38,555 nt of DNA from Paenibacillus plantiphilus. Its GTDB lineage: Bacteria; Bacillota; Bacilli; Paenibacillales; Paenibacillaceae. The DNA lies in assembly GCF_927798095.1 (NCBI RefSeq), contig NZ_CAKMMF010000042.1, forward strand, positions 1-38,555. Direction: 5' to 3'. How positions within the stretch are numbered: the stretch's first letter is position 1; each line of letters opens with the position of its first letter. The position numbers were made by a program, and so were the translations under genes. Of this stretch, positions 12,490 through 20,171 are shown piece after piece. The notes beneath the pieces are model-generated. The model saw only the letters and a program-made list of their open reading frames with translations. It did no database searches and was not told the DNA's origin.

Positions 12490-12506
12490 GTTCCGTATTA
12501 AGGAAC
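12490..12506. promoter_or_regulatory. Putative IclR-regulator operator 2, before iclR
   Basis: GTTCCGTATTAAGGAAC repeats the palindrome at 11650-11666 with one mismatch. It lies just downstream of the iclR -10 box, where bound repressor would block initiation or elongation. Confidence 0.75.
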
Positions 12507-12524
12507 GGTGTTTCGTTATTAGTA

Positions 12525-12554
12525 ATTATAAGATGCCATTAGTCGGTTTGTCAA
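12525..12554 (-). promoter_or_regulatory. SigA-type promoter for the iclR gene
   Basis: On the minus strand TTGACA (12549-12554) and TATAAT (12525-12530) are separated by 18 bp. Both boxes match the consensus exactly, and the start codon is about 53 bp downstream of the -10 box. Confidence 0.8.
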
Positions 12555-12710
12555 TCTATCTGAAAGCCTTTTCTTCAGCAAATTGTGGGCAAGCTCCTTT
12601 CGGTTTTATCCTTACTCAGGCCCCCCAGATATGAACAGCTTTCCCCCTCGCTTGCCAGCCCTATTCGGACTTTCACGGTAGAGATGCCATTTATGCTGGA
12701 CCTATCAATG

Positions 12711-12753
12711 AAAAAACAGGTTAGAAATCAGTCCGATTTCAACCCGTTTTTTG
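12711..12753 (-). terminator. Bidirectional-looking terminator overlapping the 3' end of the small hypothetical gene
   Basis: AAAAAAC-GGTT-AAATC pairs with GATTT-AACC-GTTTTTT. In the minus direction the stem is followed by CTGTTTTTTC. The 5' arm contains the last codons and stop of the 12728-12955 gene, which supports that gene being real. Confidence 0.75.
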
Positions 12754-12955
12754 TCTGCTTGCCAGTAACGCTACTAATCCGATTCCTATAATCCTTTAAC
12801 ACATCTTCTAGCTTACTTACCTCATCAATACCTAGACGCACCGTAACATATTCCGGCGAGATGCCACCTCCATTAACTTCCAACAGCAAGCTGTTATCCC
12901 CTTGATCCAATCGAATGTTCATTAATTCATGATCGAGCAATGTGATCCACTTCAT
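12728..12955 (-). CDS. Small protein of unknown function
   Basis: The protein is 75 residues (MKWITLLDHELMNIRL...) with alternating hydrophobic residues that suggest beta strands, then a charged helix ending in basic residues. I do not recognise a family. The ATG at 12955 has GGGGTG five nt upstream; an in-frame ATG at 12985 would add ten residues but has a weak ribosome binding site. A rho-independent terminator overlaps its stop codon, which supports expression. It lies between the iclR promoter region and the divergent tetR gene, with no clear functional link to either. Confidence 0.6.
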   Translation of the reverse strand: MKWITLLDHELMNIRLDQGDNSLLLEVNGGGISPEYVTVRLGIDEVSKLEDVLKDYRNRISSVTGKQTKNGLKSD

Positions 12956-13068
12956 CTGTACACCCCGCACATGCTTCATTTTCACTTTATTTTACAGAAA
13001 ACTTGCATATAAATCTATAGACAGACTCGAAATTTTAACGCCTCGAAAACGACGAAGGCTATCAATTA

Positions 13069-13097
13069 TTGCATAATCTAACGGTTCGCGTTAAAAT
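13069..13097 (+). promoter_or_regulatory. Promoter for the TetR-family gene
   Basis: TTGCAT (13069-13074) and TAAAAT (13092-13097) are separated by 17 bp. The -10 box overlaps the palindrome at 13095-13118, consistent with autorepression. Confidence 0.65.
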
Positions 13098-13118
13098 ACA
13101 GAATAAATATTCAGTATT
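13095..13118. promoter_or_regulatory. Putative TetR operator before tetR
   Basis: Half-sites AATACAGAATA and TATTCAGTATT flank a central AA and are inverted with one mismatch. The right half recurs before the efflux gene at 13883-13893. The site overlaps the tetR -10 box. Confidence 0.65.
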
Positions 13119-13162
13119 ATGGGGACCCGTTCGGGATCGTCATGGAATTGGAGTGCGTGGGG

Positions 13163-13780
13163 ATGAATAAAAAGAAGCATCAGAGCGAGCAAACGAAGAA
13201 ACGAGTTGCTGACGCCGCAAGAGCGCTATTCGTGCAGAAGGGCTACAAGGCCACCTCCATTGAAGATATAGTCCATGCCACGGGAAGCAGTGCGGGGAAC
13301 ATCTACTACCATTTCAAGAGCAAGGAAGGTCTGTTTTTCTATCTCATGAACGAGTGGGACCATGAATGGGATCAGAATTGGAAGGAACGGGAGCAGTCCT
13401 ATCTGACAACGACTGACAAGCTGTACGGGCTGGCCGAGCAGTTGGCGCTGGACAACTTGAATCACCCCCTCACCAAAGCCGCAGACGAGTTTTTCAACAA
13501 TGCAGAGAAGGCCAGCGATGTGCAGGAGCGAATCGCCGAGATGGTCGAGGGGCATCTCCAATTCAATGCAGGACTGCTCAGGCAAGGAATTGAGAACGGG
13601 GAATTCGAGGCACATAATGTAGAGAACCTTGCCATTATTCTTGATAGCCTAATGTACGGGCTGAGCCAGATTACGCGCCAATTGACCCAGGAGGAGACGC
13701 TGGAGCTGCACCGGATGGCGGTCAAGGTGTTTCTCCATGGCGTGGCCAAATCTGCCGACAATCCTGTTTCCAATAACTAG
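13163..13780 (+). CDS. TetR-family transcriptional repressor
   Basis: The protein is 205 residues from the ATG at 13163, which has GGAG nine nt upstream; an in-frame ATG at 13142 is possible but lacks a good site. The N-terminal helix-turn-helix is typical (ARALFVQKGYKATSIEDIV, GSSAGNIYYHFKSKEGLFFYL). The C-terminal ligand domain resembles QacR/AcrR-type regulators, with several tryptophans (EWDHEWDQNWKE) that could line a pocket for an aromatic compound. It is followed by an MFS efflux gene on the same strand with a shared palindromic half-site before each gene. The likely role is drug-inducible repression of itself and the pump. Confidence 0.93.
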   Translation: MNKKKHQSEQTKKRVADAARALFVQKGYKATSIEDIVHATGSSAGNIYYHFKSKEGLFFYLMNEWDHEWDQNWKEREQSYLTTTDKLYGLAEQLALDNLNHPLTKAADEFFNNAEKASDVQERIAEMVEGHLQFNAGLLRQGIENGEFEAHNVENLAIILDSLMYGLSQITRQLTQEETLELHRMAVKVFLHGVAKSADNPVSNN

Positions 13781-13869
13781 TCAGCATCTGTTCCAAGCGC
13801 CTTCGTTCATTCAGAGATTTCAATCATGAAGCCTCTGGTCAATGACTATAGGCGCTTCATTCAGGCCAT

Positions 13870-13893
13870 AATATAAAATGAATATTCAGTATA
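13870..13893. promoter_or_regulatory. Putative TetR operator before the MFS gene
   Basis: The right half TATTCAGTATA matches the operator before tetR in 10 of 11 positions, with the same central AA. The left half AATATAAAATG is more degenerate (about 7 of 11). It ends just before the GGAGG ribosome binding site of the pump gene. Confidence 0.55.
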
Positions 13894-13914
13894 ATTATTG
13901 GAGGATCAGCATTC

Positions 13915-15120
13915 ATGTCACTACTTCTTAGAAACAGAGGCTCCATTCTGCTGCTTATGATTAATATTTTTCTAATCTTCATGGGAATCGGCCTTGTTAT
14001 ACCGGTTGTTCCCCAATATATGACCGACCTCAATATCAGCGGCAGCATTGTAGGACTGCTGGTCGCGGCATTTTCGCTAACCCAGCTTTTGTTCTCGCCC
14101 AAGGCAGGCAGGCTGTCGGACAAATTCGGACGGAAGCGGATCATCGTGTTCGGCATGATTATCTTCGCGCTCTCCGAATGGATGTTCGGAGCCGTCAGCT
14201 CGCCTGCTCTGCTGTTCATGTCGCGGATGCTCGGAGGCGTCGGCGCAGCGCTTATTATGCCGGCTGTAATGGCCTATGCGGCGGATGTCACTTCCACCGA
14301 AGAGCGGGCGCAGGGCATGGGATTCATTAATGCGGCTATAACAACGGGGTTTATTATAGGTCCCGGGATCGGCGGGTTTCTGGCTGAATACGGGGTGCGC
14401 GTTCCTTTCTATGCGGCAGCAGTCGCGGGTCTTGCGGCCGCATTAATAACTGCTATTATTTTGCCGGAATCGCTGCCTGCGGATAAACGCAAACGGATCG
14501 CTGCGGTGCAGGATAGCCAGCCCAATCTGATCGCCCAGCTGCTGCGTTCGTACCGCGAGCCTTATTTCATCAGTCTGGTTATCGTTTTTGTCATGTCATT
14601 CGGTCTTGCAAATTATGAGACGATCTTCGGTCTGTTTGTCGATCACAAGTTCGGCTTCACGCCCAAAGACATTGCCTATATTATAACGTTCGGCTCCATT
14701 GCCGGCGCTGTAGTGCAGGCTACCATATTCGGATGGATTCTGAACCGCTTTGGCGAGAAACGGGTCATCTCCGTCTGCCTCATTATGGCCGGTCTGTTCA
14801 TTCTCCTGACACTGCTTGCCAGCGGCTTCTGGACCGTGTTCGCGGCTACATTTTTCGTATTTTTATCCATCGATATTTTGCGTCCGGCGATCGGCACCCA
14901 AATGTCCAAAATGGCAGCCGACCAGCAAGGCTATGTTGCCGGCCTCAACTCGGCCTTTACAAGCCTCGGCAATATTGCCGGGCCTGCGGTGGCAGGCTTC
15001 CTGTTCGATGTGAATCTCAATTATCCGTATATTTTGGCCGCCATGATTCTATTGCTCAGCTTCTTCATCTCTATGGGGCAGGGGAAGCAATCGGTATCAA
15101 AAGCGGAAACGAACAGCTAG
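13915..15120 (+). CDS. MFS drug efflux transporter (DHA1, NorA/Bmr-like)
   Basis: This 401-residue membrane protein has about twelve predicted transmembrane segments. The loop after TM2 carries motif A (GRLSDKFGRKR) and TM5 the antiporter motif C region (GFIIGPGIGGFLAEYG), both typical of proton-driven drug exporters of the DHA1 group. It resembles NorA, Bmr and Tet-type pumps, but the substrate cannot be read from sequence. The TetR gene upstream and the shared operator suggest inducible resistance. A strong terminator follows at 15141-15199. Confidence 0.9.
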   Translation: MSLLLRNRGSILLLMINIFLIFMGIGLVIPVVPQYMTDLNISGSIVGLLVAAFSLTQLLFSPKAGRLSDKFGRKRIIVFGMIIFALSEWMFGAVSSPALLFMSRMLGGVGAALIMPAVMAYAADVTSTEERAQGMGFINAAITTGFIIGPGIGGFLAEYGVRVPFYAAAVAGLAAALITAIILPESLPADKRKRIAAVQDSQPNLIAQLLRSYREPYFISLVIVFVMSFGLANYETIFGLFVDHKFGFTPKDIAYIITFGSIAGAVVQATIFGWILNRFGEKRVISVCLIMAGLFILLTLLASGFWTVFAATFFVFLSIDILRPAIGTQMSKMAADQQGYVAGLNSAFTSLGNIAGPAVAGFLFDVNLNYPYILAAMILLLSFFISMGQGKQSVSKAETNS

Positions 15121-15140
15121 AAATTGTATGCCCTATGACG

Positions 15141-15199
15141 CCGCCCCTCTGCATATCCGCTCGCAGCTCCCGGATATGGAAGAGGGACGGATTTTTTTT
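15141..15199 (+). terminator. Rho-independent terminator after the MFS gene
   Basis: A long imperfect stem (CCG-CCCTCT-CATATCCG with CGGATATG-AGAGGG-CGG) with a 10-nt loop is followed by ATTTTTTTT. It separates the tetR/MFS unit from the next gene. Confidence 0.88.
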
Positions 15200-15397
15200 A
15201 TTTCCTGATATACCAGCCGCTGGCCGTTCTGCTGTCCAGACACAGAAAATGGGCCGATTCTTGTCTCGAAATCGGGGCTATAGTTTGCGCATTTGTTATG
15301 TTACCATTAGATTATCCGACGTAATTTTCATAGACCGGCATTCAGGAGCCATGTGAAATCTAACAAATCAATATGACAGCGGGGAAACAATAACATT

Positions 15398-16966
15398 ATG
15401 GGATCCCAACTTACAATGTACATCTCTTTAATTGCGGTCTCGGGCGTCCTCTGTTCCTTTATCGGTATTTACGCTTATTTCCGCAGAAAGGAAATGCCCG
15501 GCGCGAGTACGTTCATGATTTATATCGCGGTTCAGGCCATTTATATTTTTGCTTACGCTTTTCAATTGTCAAGCGACACGCTAGTAGAAATCAAGCGCTG
15601 GACGATACTGGAATATATCGGCATCGCCTTCGCGCCAGTGCTGGGCTTGAAGCTTATTCTACGGTACATCGGCAAGTCTGTCTCACGCGTCTTGTCCGCA
15701 GCCTTGTTCGTCATCCCGGTCATTACGATGGCTTTAGTATCGACGAATGACCTTCATCATTTATTCTATAAATCAATGAAATTCAGAGAGGATACTTCGC
15801 TTCCATTCGTTGAGGTCGTGATCGGGGAATGGTATATCGTACACGGCATCTTTACGTTCAGCTGTCTGCTGGCGGGAGTCATTCTGCTGTCCAGACAGTG
15901 GACAAAAACCAAGAAAATTTACCGCAAGCAGCTGGCGACGCTTATATGCGGACAATTTATTCCGATGATCTCCGCCTTTGTCTATCTGATGGGGCTCACC
16001 CCTGGAGGGACAGACCCGGTGCCATTCATGATGAGCATAACCTCCGCTATGTATATATGGGCCATCCTGACGACCCGGATGCTGACCGTAGTTCCTATTG
16101 CCAAGGAAAGTATTTTTGAGAGTATGCGGGAAGGGGTTATCGTCCTCGATTCTGCAGACCGGCTGATTGATTTCAATGGAGCTGTAAGCAGAATGCTGCC
16201 CCGGCTTAATAACGGATGGATCGGCAAAAAGCTGGATGACAGCTGGCAGCAGCTGACCGGCTCGCCTTTCCCCGACGTCCGGCGCCCGAACAGTATGCAG
16301 GAAGTGCAGATTACAGCGGAGAACGGAGCGGTCGCCTTTTATCAAATCCGTTCCTCTCAGGTGAGAAGCCGGAACGGCGAGCTGGCGGGAAGTCTTCTGA
16401 TGCTTATTGAAGTGACGGAGCAGAAGCTGCTGCAGGATCAATTAAAGGAGATGGCCTATTATGATGGCCTGACCAAAATTTATAATCGCACCCAGTTCAT
16501 TCACCGCAGCAAAGAAATATTGCAGCAGGCCCGGCACCGGAGCGAGCCGGTATCCTTCATTCTGTTCGATATTGATTTTTTCAAGCATGTCAACGACACC
16601 TATGGGCATGAGACGGGCGACCAGGTCATTATCCATGTCGTAAACGTATGCCAGCAGATTATCGCTCCGGAGATGCTGTTCGCCCGTTATGGCGGCGAAG
16701 AGTTTGTTCTTGCTCTGCCGTCCGCGTCACTGCGCGAGGCTGGCGAGCTGGCAGAACGAATTCGGACCAAGCTGGAGCGCTCGCCACTCTCCACGAAGTA
16801 TGGAACGATCAAGGTGACCTCCAGCTTCGGAGCCGCCCAATATTCCGAGCAAAGCGATACGCTCGAAGCCTTGCTCCGTGACTCTGACGCAGCGTTATAC
16901 GAAGCCAAGAGAGCCGGACGCAATTGCGTCCGGCTGGCGAAGGAGATTCCTGTCCGCCTCGTTTAG
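15398..16966 (+). CDS. Membrane-bound diguanylate cyclase (7TM sensor, PAS, GGDEF)
   Basis: This 522-residue protein would make cyclic di-GMP from GTP. Residues about 1-230 hold roughly seven transmembrane segments of the histidine-kinase-like 7TM input type. Residues about 235-345 look like a PAS domain (SMREGVIVLDSADRLIDFNG), and about 350-515 form the GGDEF domain with active-site GGEEF at 432-436 and the helper DGLTKIYNR. The position of the usual inhibitory RxxD site, five residues before GGEEF, reads APEM, so product inhibition through that site is unlikely. The start ATG has GGGG about 15 nt upstream, a weak ribosome binding site. It stands alone between a terminator and a pseudogene. 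Confidence 0.9.
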   Translation: MGSQLTMYISLIAVSGVLCSFIGIYAYFRRKEMPGASTFMIYIAVQAIYIFAYAFQLSSDTLVEIKRWTILEYIGIAFAPVLGLKLILRYIGKSVSRVLSAALFVIPVITMALVSTNDLHHLFYKSMKFREDTSLPFVEVVIGEWYIVHGIFTFSCLLAGVILLSRQWTKTKKIYRKQLATLICGQFIPMISAFVYLMGLTPGGTDPVPFMMSITSAMYIWAILTTRMLTVVPIAKESIFESMREGVIVLDSADRLIDFNGAVSRMLPRLNNGWIGKKLDDSWQQLTGSPFPDVRRPNSMQEVQITAENGAVAFYQIRSSQVRSRNGELAGSLLMLIEVTEQKLLQDQLKEMAYYDGLTKIYNRTQFIHRSKEILQQARHRSEPVSFILFDIDFFKHVNDTYGHETGDQVIIHVVNVCQQIIAPEMLFARYGGEEFVLALPSASLREAGELAERIRTKLERSPLSTKYGTIKVTSSFGAAQYSEQSDTLEALLRDSDAALYEAKRAGRNCVRLAKEIPVRLV

Positions 16967-17031
16967 CGGATATTTCTAATTCAGCATTCGTCATTACCAA
17001 TGCATGACGCGCGCCCAGCCACGCAGCAGCT

Positions 17032-17299
17032 TCACTTCCATTCTGCCGCAACGCGGAACCCGCAGCTGCCCGTCGAGCCCTCTGGTGTATTGGCGCTTCG
17101 GGCCGCTTACGCGATAGTAGTTGCAATAAGACCGATAGCACAGGCAAGAGCCGCCTCTCATCGACCTTCTCCCCGTTGGAATCGTAAATTCGGGATTCAC
17201 TGCGGCCGTTTCATGATGATAGCGAGGAATGAACCAATCGGAGGAGCACCATTCCCACACATTGCCCGACATATTGTATAAGCCGTAATCAATTTTCCC
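17032..17299 (-). pseudogene. Remnant of a formylglycine-generating-enzyme/sulfatase-modifying-factor protein
   Basis: On the minus strand the frame reads YGLYNMSGNVWEWCSSDWF, then RSMRGGSCLCYRSYCNYYRVS, the typical C-terminal part of FGE/EgtB-like proteins. An in-frame TAA at 17300-17302 stops the frame just upstream of this homology and nothing recognisable precedes it, so about two thirds of the gene is missing. Near 17075-17080 the frame shifts: the original frame runs on as QLRVPRCGRMEVK, but the neighbouring frame gives the canonical ending CGFRVAAEWK and a stop. The fragment is therefore both 5'-truncated and frameshifted. It lies between the diguanylate cyclase and an AT-rich kinase gene. 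Confidence 0.8.
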
Positions 17300-17323
17300 T
17301 TAATGGTATATGGAACTTGTCAT

Positions 17324-17857
17324 CTAATCTGCTATAACAATTTCCCCCTCATTTCTTGGTTCTTCAAATCCATTAAGAAAGGTTGTTAAAATCTCTTCAG
17401 TAATAGTAAAAGCTGCATTTGCATCAAAGCGTTGGCTTCGTATCTTAAGGCGCTTTCGCAGTTCATCAGGATGTACTTTCAAATAAATAAGCCTCCATGT
17501 ACCTCCAGAGTTTTCAATAAACTGTTTAAACTCATCTCTTTCTGACCGTTGCCAAAAACTAGAGTCAACAACAACCTGTTTGTTATCTTCAATTAGCTTT
17601 ACTAACTTGCTGCGTAATCTTATATGCGCTTTATCCAAATACTCCCTATATTTTTCAACTGGATAATCAATTCCATAGCGACCATTTGCAGTCCATACTT
17701 CCTCATCAATAGAAAGACGTACGAAACCATCCTTTTCTAATTTTTGAGAGAAGGTTGTTTTTCCCGAACCAGCTATTCCACACATTATTACGATTAAAGA
17801 AGAATCAGTATCTCTTTCTCGATCAATCAAATCATCCATGCTCGACTTCTCAAACAT
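17324..17857 (-). CDS. P-loop kinase-like ATP-binding protein (AAA_33 / zeta-like family)
   Basis: This 177-residue protein has Walker A GIAGSGKTT at residues 27-35, an acidic second motif LSIDEEVW, a DSSFWQRSERDEF segment and a lid-like arginine run (RKRLKIRSQRF). This pattern fits small kinases related to zeta toxin and chloramphenicol phosphotransferase, often annotated only as ATP-binding protein. The substrate is unknown, and no antitoxin-like gene is adjacent. GGAGGATC precedes the ATG. Its sequence and the next 300 bp are clearly more AT-rich than the neighbouring genes and it borders a pseudogene, which suggests recent acquisition. Confidence 0.75.
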   Translation of the reverse strand: MFEKSSMDDLIDRERDTDSSLIVIMCGIAGSGKTTFSQKLEKDGFVRLSIDEEVWTANGRYGIDYPVEKYREYLDKAHIRLRSKLVKLIEDNKQVVVDSSFWQRSERDEFKQFIENSGGTWRLIYLKVHPDELRKRLKIRSQRFDANAAFTITEEILTTFLNGFEEPRNEGEIVIAD

Positions 17858-18182
17858 ATTTTGATCCTCCTCAATATATCTATCTAAAACCTCCGCTAAA
17901 AAATCACCCGCACTTTATTTTCTTTTAGTTTAATTTGTTAGAAAAAGAATAGTAGTCAGTAGAGGATCATCAGAAGATTCGCTTGTTCTAATAAACAGTG
18001 GATTTGGTTGTACATACTTGATTGGGGAGAAAAGATCAAGAAAATGTATATGCAAAAAATGGCGACACCCCCCTGTAAATCAAGGAAATAGACGCCATTT
18101 GGTTGTCACATAATGATGATATAAGTCTCAAACTTACTTTAAAATCAGTCTCGATTCGTGTTAAAACTCGACCTGTTTCAGT
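17858..18182. other. AT-rich intergenic region with one inverted repeat
   Basis: About 325 bp hold no convincing reading frame. The only clear structure is the AAATGGCG/CGCCATTT inverted repeat at 18057-18099. The rest is AT-rich and without recognisable promoters, apart from the ribosome binding site of the kinase at its left end. Confidence 0.5.
18057..18099 (-). repeat. Inverted repeat with U-rich tail
   Basis: AAATGGCG and CGCCATTT are perfect 8-bp arms about 27 nt apart. In the minus direction the second arm continues into TTTTTTGC. It could be an intrinsic terminator with a large loop or the end of a decayed mobile element; the sequence does not decide. Confidence 0.45.
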
Positions 18183-18989
18183 TCAGTGCTCCGCATAATG
18201 CCGCTGCCGCATCGCCTCATACAGCAGCACAGTCCCGGCCATCGCAACATTAAGCGATTCCGAGCCGCCGCGCATTGGGATGATCACATTCTCCTCCACC
18301 ATTTGGAGCGATTCTGATGACAAACCATTCGATTCATTGCCCAGCAGTAGCCAGCTCGATCTGCGCCAATCATAGCTATAGCATGTGCTCGATGCTTGAA
18401 GACTTGTGCCAACGAGCCGAATACCACGACTCTTCGCCTCAGGCAGCAGCGTAGCAAGCTCAGCCTCGACAATAGGCAAATGGAACAGGGACCCCATCGT
18501 CGAACGTACCGTCTTCGGATTGTACAGATCAACACAGCCTCTTCCCAATACCACCGCATCCGCACCCGCCGCATCTGCGCTTCGAATAATCGTTCCGACA
18601 TTGCCGGGATCACGCACTCCGTCAAGAACGACAACAAGCGAATTGTCCATAAACAATGAAGAAGCGTCCCGTTCAAACTTCGCTACAACACCAAATATCG
18701 GCGGCGGCGTATCCGTTCCCGTGCATTTGGCCATGACGGCAGGCGAAGCTTCAACGAGCTCGCACTTCGCCTCTTGAAGCAGCGCTTCAAGCTCCTTCGG
18801 CATGCCCCGCTCCGCATCGAAGACGACAGTATCCACTTGTGCGCCAGCAAGCAGAGCCTCCTGTACCAAATGAACGCCCTCAACGATAAATTTGCCGTTT
18901 CTGTCACGATGCTTCTTATCAAGCAAGCCAGCCATCGCCTTAACTTTCTCATTCTGAAGTGAGGTAATACTGTTTATATGTCTACGCAC
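18183..18989 (-). CDS. SpoU/TrmH-family RNA methyltransferase (YsgA-like)
   Basis: This 268-residue protein has the N-terminal substrate-binding domain of 23S rRNA 2'-O-ribose methyltransferases (NEKVKAMAGLLDKKHRDRNGKFIVEG) and a C-terminal SPOUT knot domain. The three SpoU motifs are present: DPGNVGTIIRSADAAGA, LLLGNESNGLS and SLNVAMAGTVLLYEA. It should use S-adenosylmethionine to methylate a ribose in rRNA; the exact position is not predictable. The start is GTG with GGAAGG upstream. It begins 8 nt after the ktrA stop codon, so the two genes are probably one unit. Confidence 0.9.
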   Translation of the reverse strand: MRRHINSITSLQNEKVKAMAGLLDKKHRDRNGKFIVEGVHLVQEALLAGAQVDTVVFDAERGMPKELEALLQEAKCELVEASPAVMAKCTGTDTPPPIFGVVAKFERDASSLFMDNSLVVVLDGVRDPGNVGTIIRSADAAGADAVVLGRGCVDLYNPKTVRSTMGSLFHLPIVEAELATLLPEAKSRGIRLVGTSLQASSTCYSYDWRRSSWLLLGNESNGLSSESLQMVEENVIIPMRGGSESLNVAMAGTVLLYEAMRQRHYAEH

Positions 18990-18997
18990 CGTATATA

Positions 18998-19663
18998 TCA
19001 GCCTTCCGCATATGCGATTTCTAGATTGGTCAAATCATTGTTTTTCCCTACAATGACAAGCACATCGTCCTCATGAATGATATCCTCTGCATAAGGAGAA
19101 ATGTTCATTTTGACACCTGTTTTAATTGCCATTACATTGCATTTGAACTTCGCCCTGACATCAAGCTGCTTCAGATTCTTTCCTATGAATTGGCGAGGGG
19201 CCTTCATCTCAATGATACTATAGTCATCCGAGAGCTCGATATAATCAAGGATGTTAGGGGAAATTAAATGATGAGCGACACGCAATCCCATATCACGCTC
19301 TGGGAACACCACTTTGTCTGCGCCGATTTTGCTGAGCACTTTGCCATGAAGCTCGTTTTGCGCCTTCACAATTAATCTCGGCACACCGAGCTCCTTCAAG
19401 ATCAGCGTTGTCAGAATGCTTGCCTGTATATCTGCGCCGATCGCGACAACGACGACATCAAAGTTGCGAATGCCGAGCGCGCGAAGCGTTTCTTCGTCCG
19501 TTGTATCTGCGGATACAGCATGAGTAACCGTTCCGGAGACTTCTTGAATTCTCTGTTCGCTCACATCAATGGCAAGCACCTCAAAGCCGAGCTTGGACAA
19601 TGCATCCGCTACACTCGAACCGAAACGTCCCATTCCAATGACTGCAAATTGCTTCTTGGCCAA
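18998..19663 (-). CDS. ktrA: Potassium uptake regulatory protein KtrA/KtrC (RCK domain)
   Basis: The protein has an RCK domain: a Rossmann fold with GMGRFGSS and VLAID that binds nucleotide, then a C-terminal RCK_C domain. It should gate a KtrB-type membrane potassium channel, which is not encoded here. Alignment from memory with Bacillus KtrA (KQFAVIG, HGKVLSKIGADKVVFPERDMG, EDIIHEDDVLVIVG) supports a TTG start at 19663, giving 221 residues. AAGGGGTG sits seven nt before this TTG, and the frame extends further upstream only by sequence that does not match the family. An extended -10 promoter lies at 19708-19718. The gene is followed closely by the rRNA methyltransferase gene. Confidence 0.9.
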   Translation of the reverse strand: MAKKQFAVIGMGRFGSSVADALSKLGFEVLAIDVSEQRIQEVSGTVTHAVSADTTDEETLRALGIRNFDVVVVAIGADIQASILTTLILKELGVPRLIVKAQNELHGKVLSKIGADKVVFPERDMGLRVAHHLISPNILDYIELSDDYSIIEMKAPRQFIGKNLKQLDVRAKFKCNVMAIKTGVKMNISPYAEDIIHEDDVLVIVGKNNDLTNLEIAYAEG

Positions 19664-19707
19664 TATCCGACACCCCTTATCCATGATCAAACGCAATCCT
19701 TCCCCTT

Positions 19708-19718
19708 ATTATAGCATA
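19708..19718 (-). promoter_or_regulatory. Extended -10 promoter for ktrA
   Basis: On the minus strand TATGC-TATAAT is a full extended -10 element. No good -35 box is visible at 16-18 bp, as is common for extended -10 promoters. It lies about 45 bp before the TTG start. Confidence 0.6.
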
Positions 19719-19811
19719 GGAGGCGGCTTCATCAGAAACAAAGCCAAGAGGATGAAACTGCTGCCGTCAGGATATATTAAACGCGAAAAACGAATATGGA
19801 GGGATATCCGT

Positions 19812-20048
19812 TTGCAAAATCTAGATTTGCGGCAGGCCATTATTCAGCGGGTTCAAGATAAGTCAGGCGAGGAATTAAAGGATGTCATCGAAGGCTCGAT
19901 CGACAACGACGAGCGCGCATTGCCAGGGCTAGGCGTATTATTCGAAATTATATGGAAGCAAAGCAATGCAGCCAACCAGCATCTAATGATCGATGCCCTG
20001 TACAACAATTTCCACAACAATGAGAACATTGCGCCAAGTCCAAGCTAA
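19812..20048 (+). CDS. sspI: Small acid-soluble spore protein I
   Basis: The 78-residue product (LDLRQAIIQRV, LPGLGVLFEIIWKQS) matches Bacillus SspI from memory, including the invariant LPGLGVLFE block. SspI is a minor spore-core protein made in the forespore late in sporulation. The start is TTG at 19812, with GGAGGG (19798-19803) eight nt upstream; ATG-only start calling would miss it or place it too far upstream. No clear SigG promoter could be assigned. It is divergent from ktrA and convergent with the oxidoreductase, with a hairpin at 20121-20164 between them. Confidence 0.9.
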   Translation: MQNLDLRQAIIQRVQDKSGEELKDVIEGSIDNDERALPGLGVLFEIIWKQSNAANQHLMIDALYNNFHNNENIAPSPS

Positions 20049-20120
20049 ATTCAGTATAAGCAATCGCGAGTAAGCTCTGACTGGTTCCATTCGTTCCCAA
20101 CATGAACTGCAAGCCATACA

Positions 20121-20164
20121 AGGTCCTTGAAGCTCCCTGCTGACAGGTACAGCTTCAAGGACCT
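20121..20164. terminator. Hairpin between convergent sspI and the oxidoreductase gene
   Basis: AGGTCCTTGAAGCT and AGCTTCAAGGACCT are perfect 14-bp arms around a 16-nt loop. Neither side has a strong U-tract, so it is terminator-like rather than a textbook terminator. Its place between two convergent genes supports a role in ending both transcripts. Confidence 0.6.
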
Positions 20165-20171
20165 CCCTATG

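Noticed and set aside
16994..17272. Intact small FGE-like gene
   Set aside because: The family's N-terminal two thirds are missing and its usual C-terminus is in another frame, so it is treated as a pseudogene.
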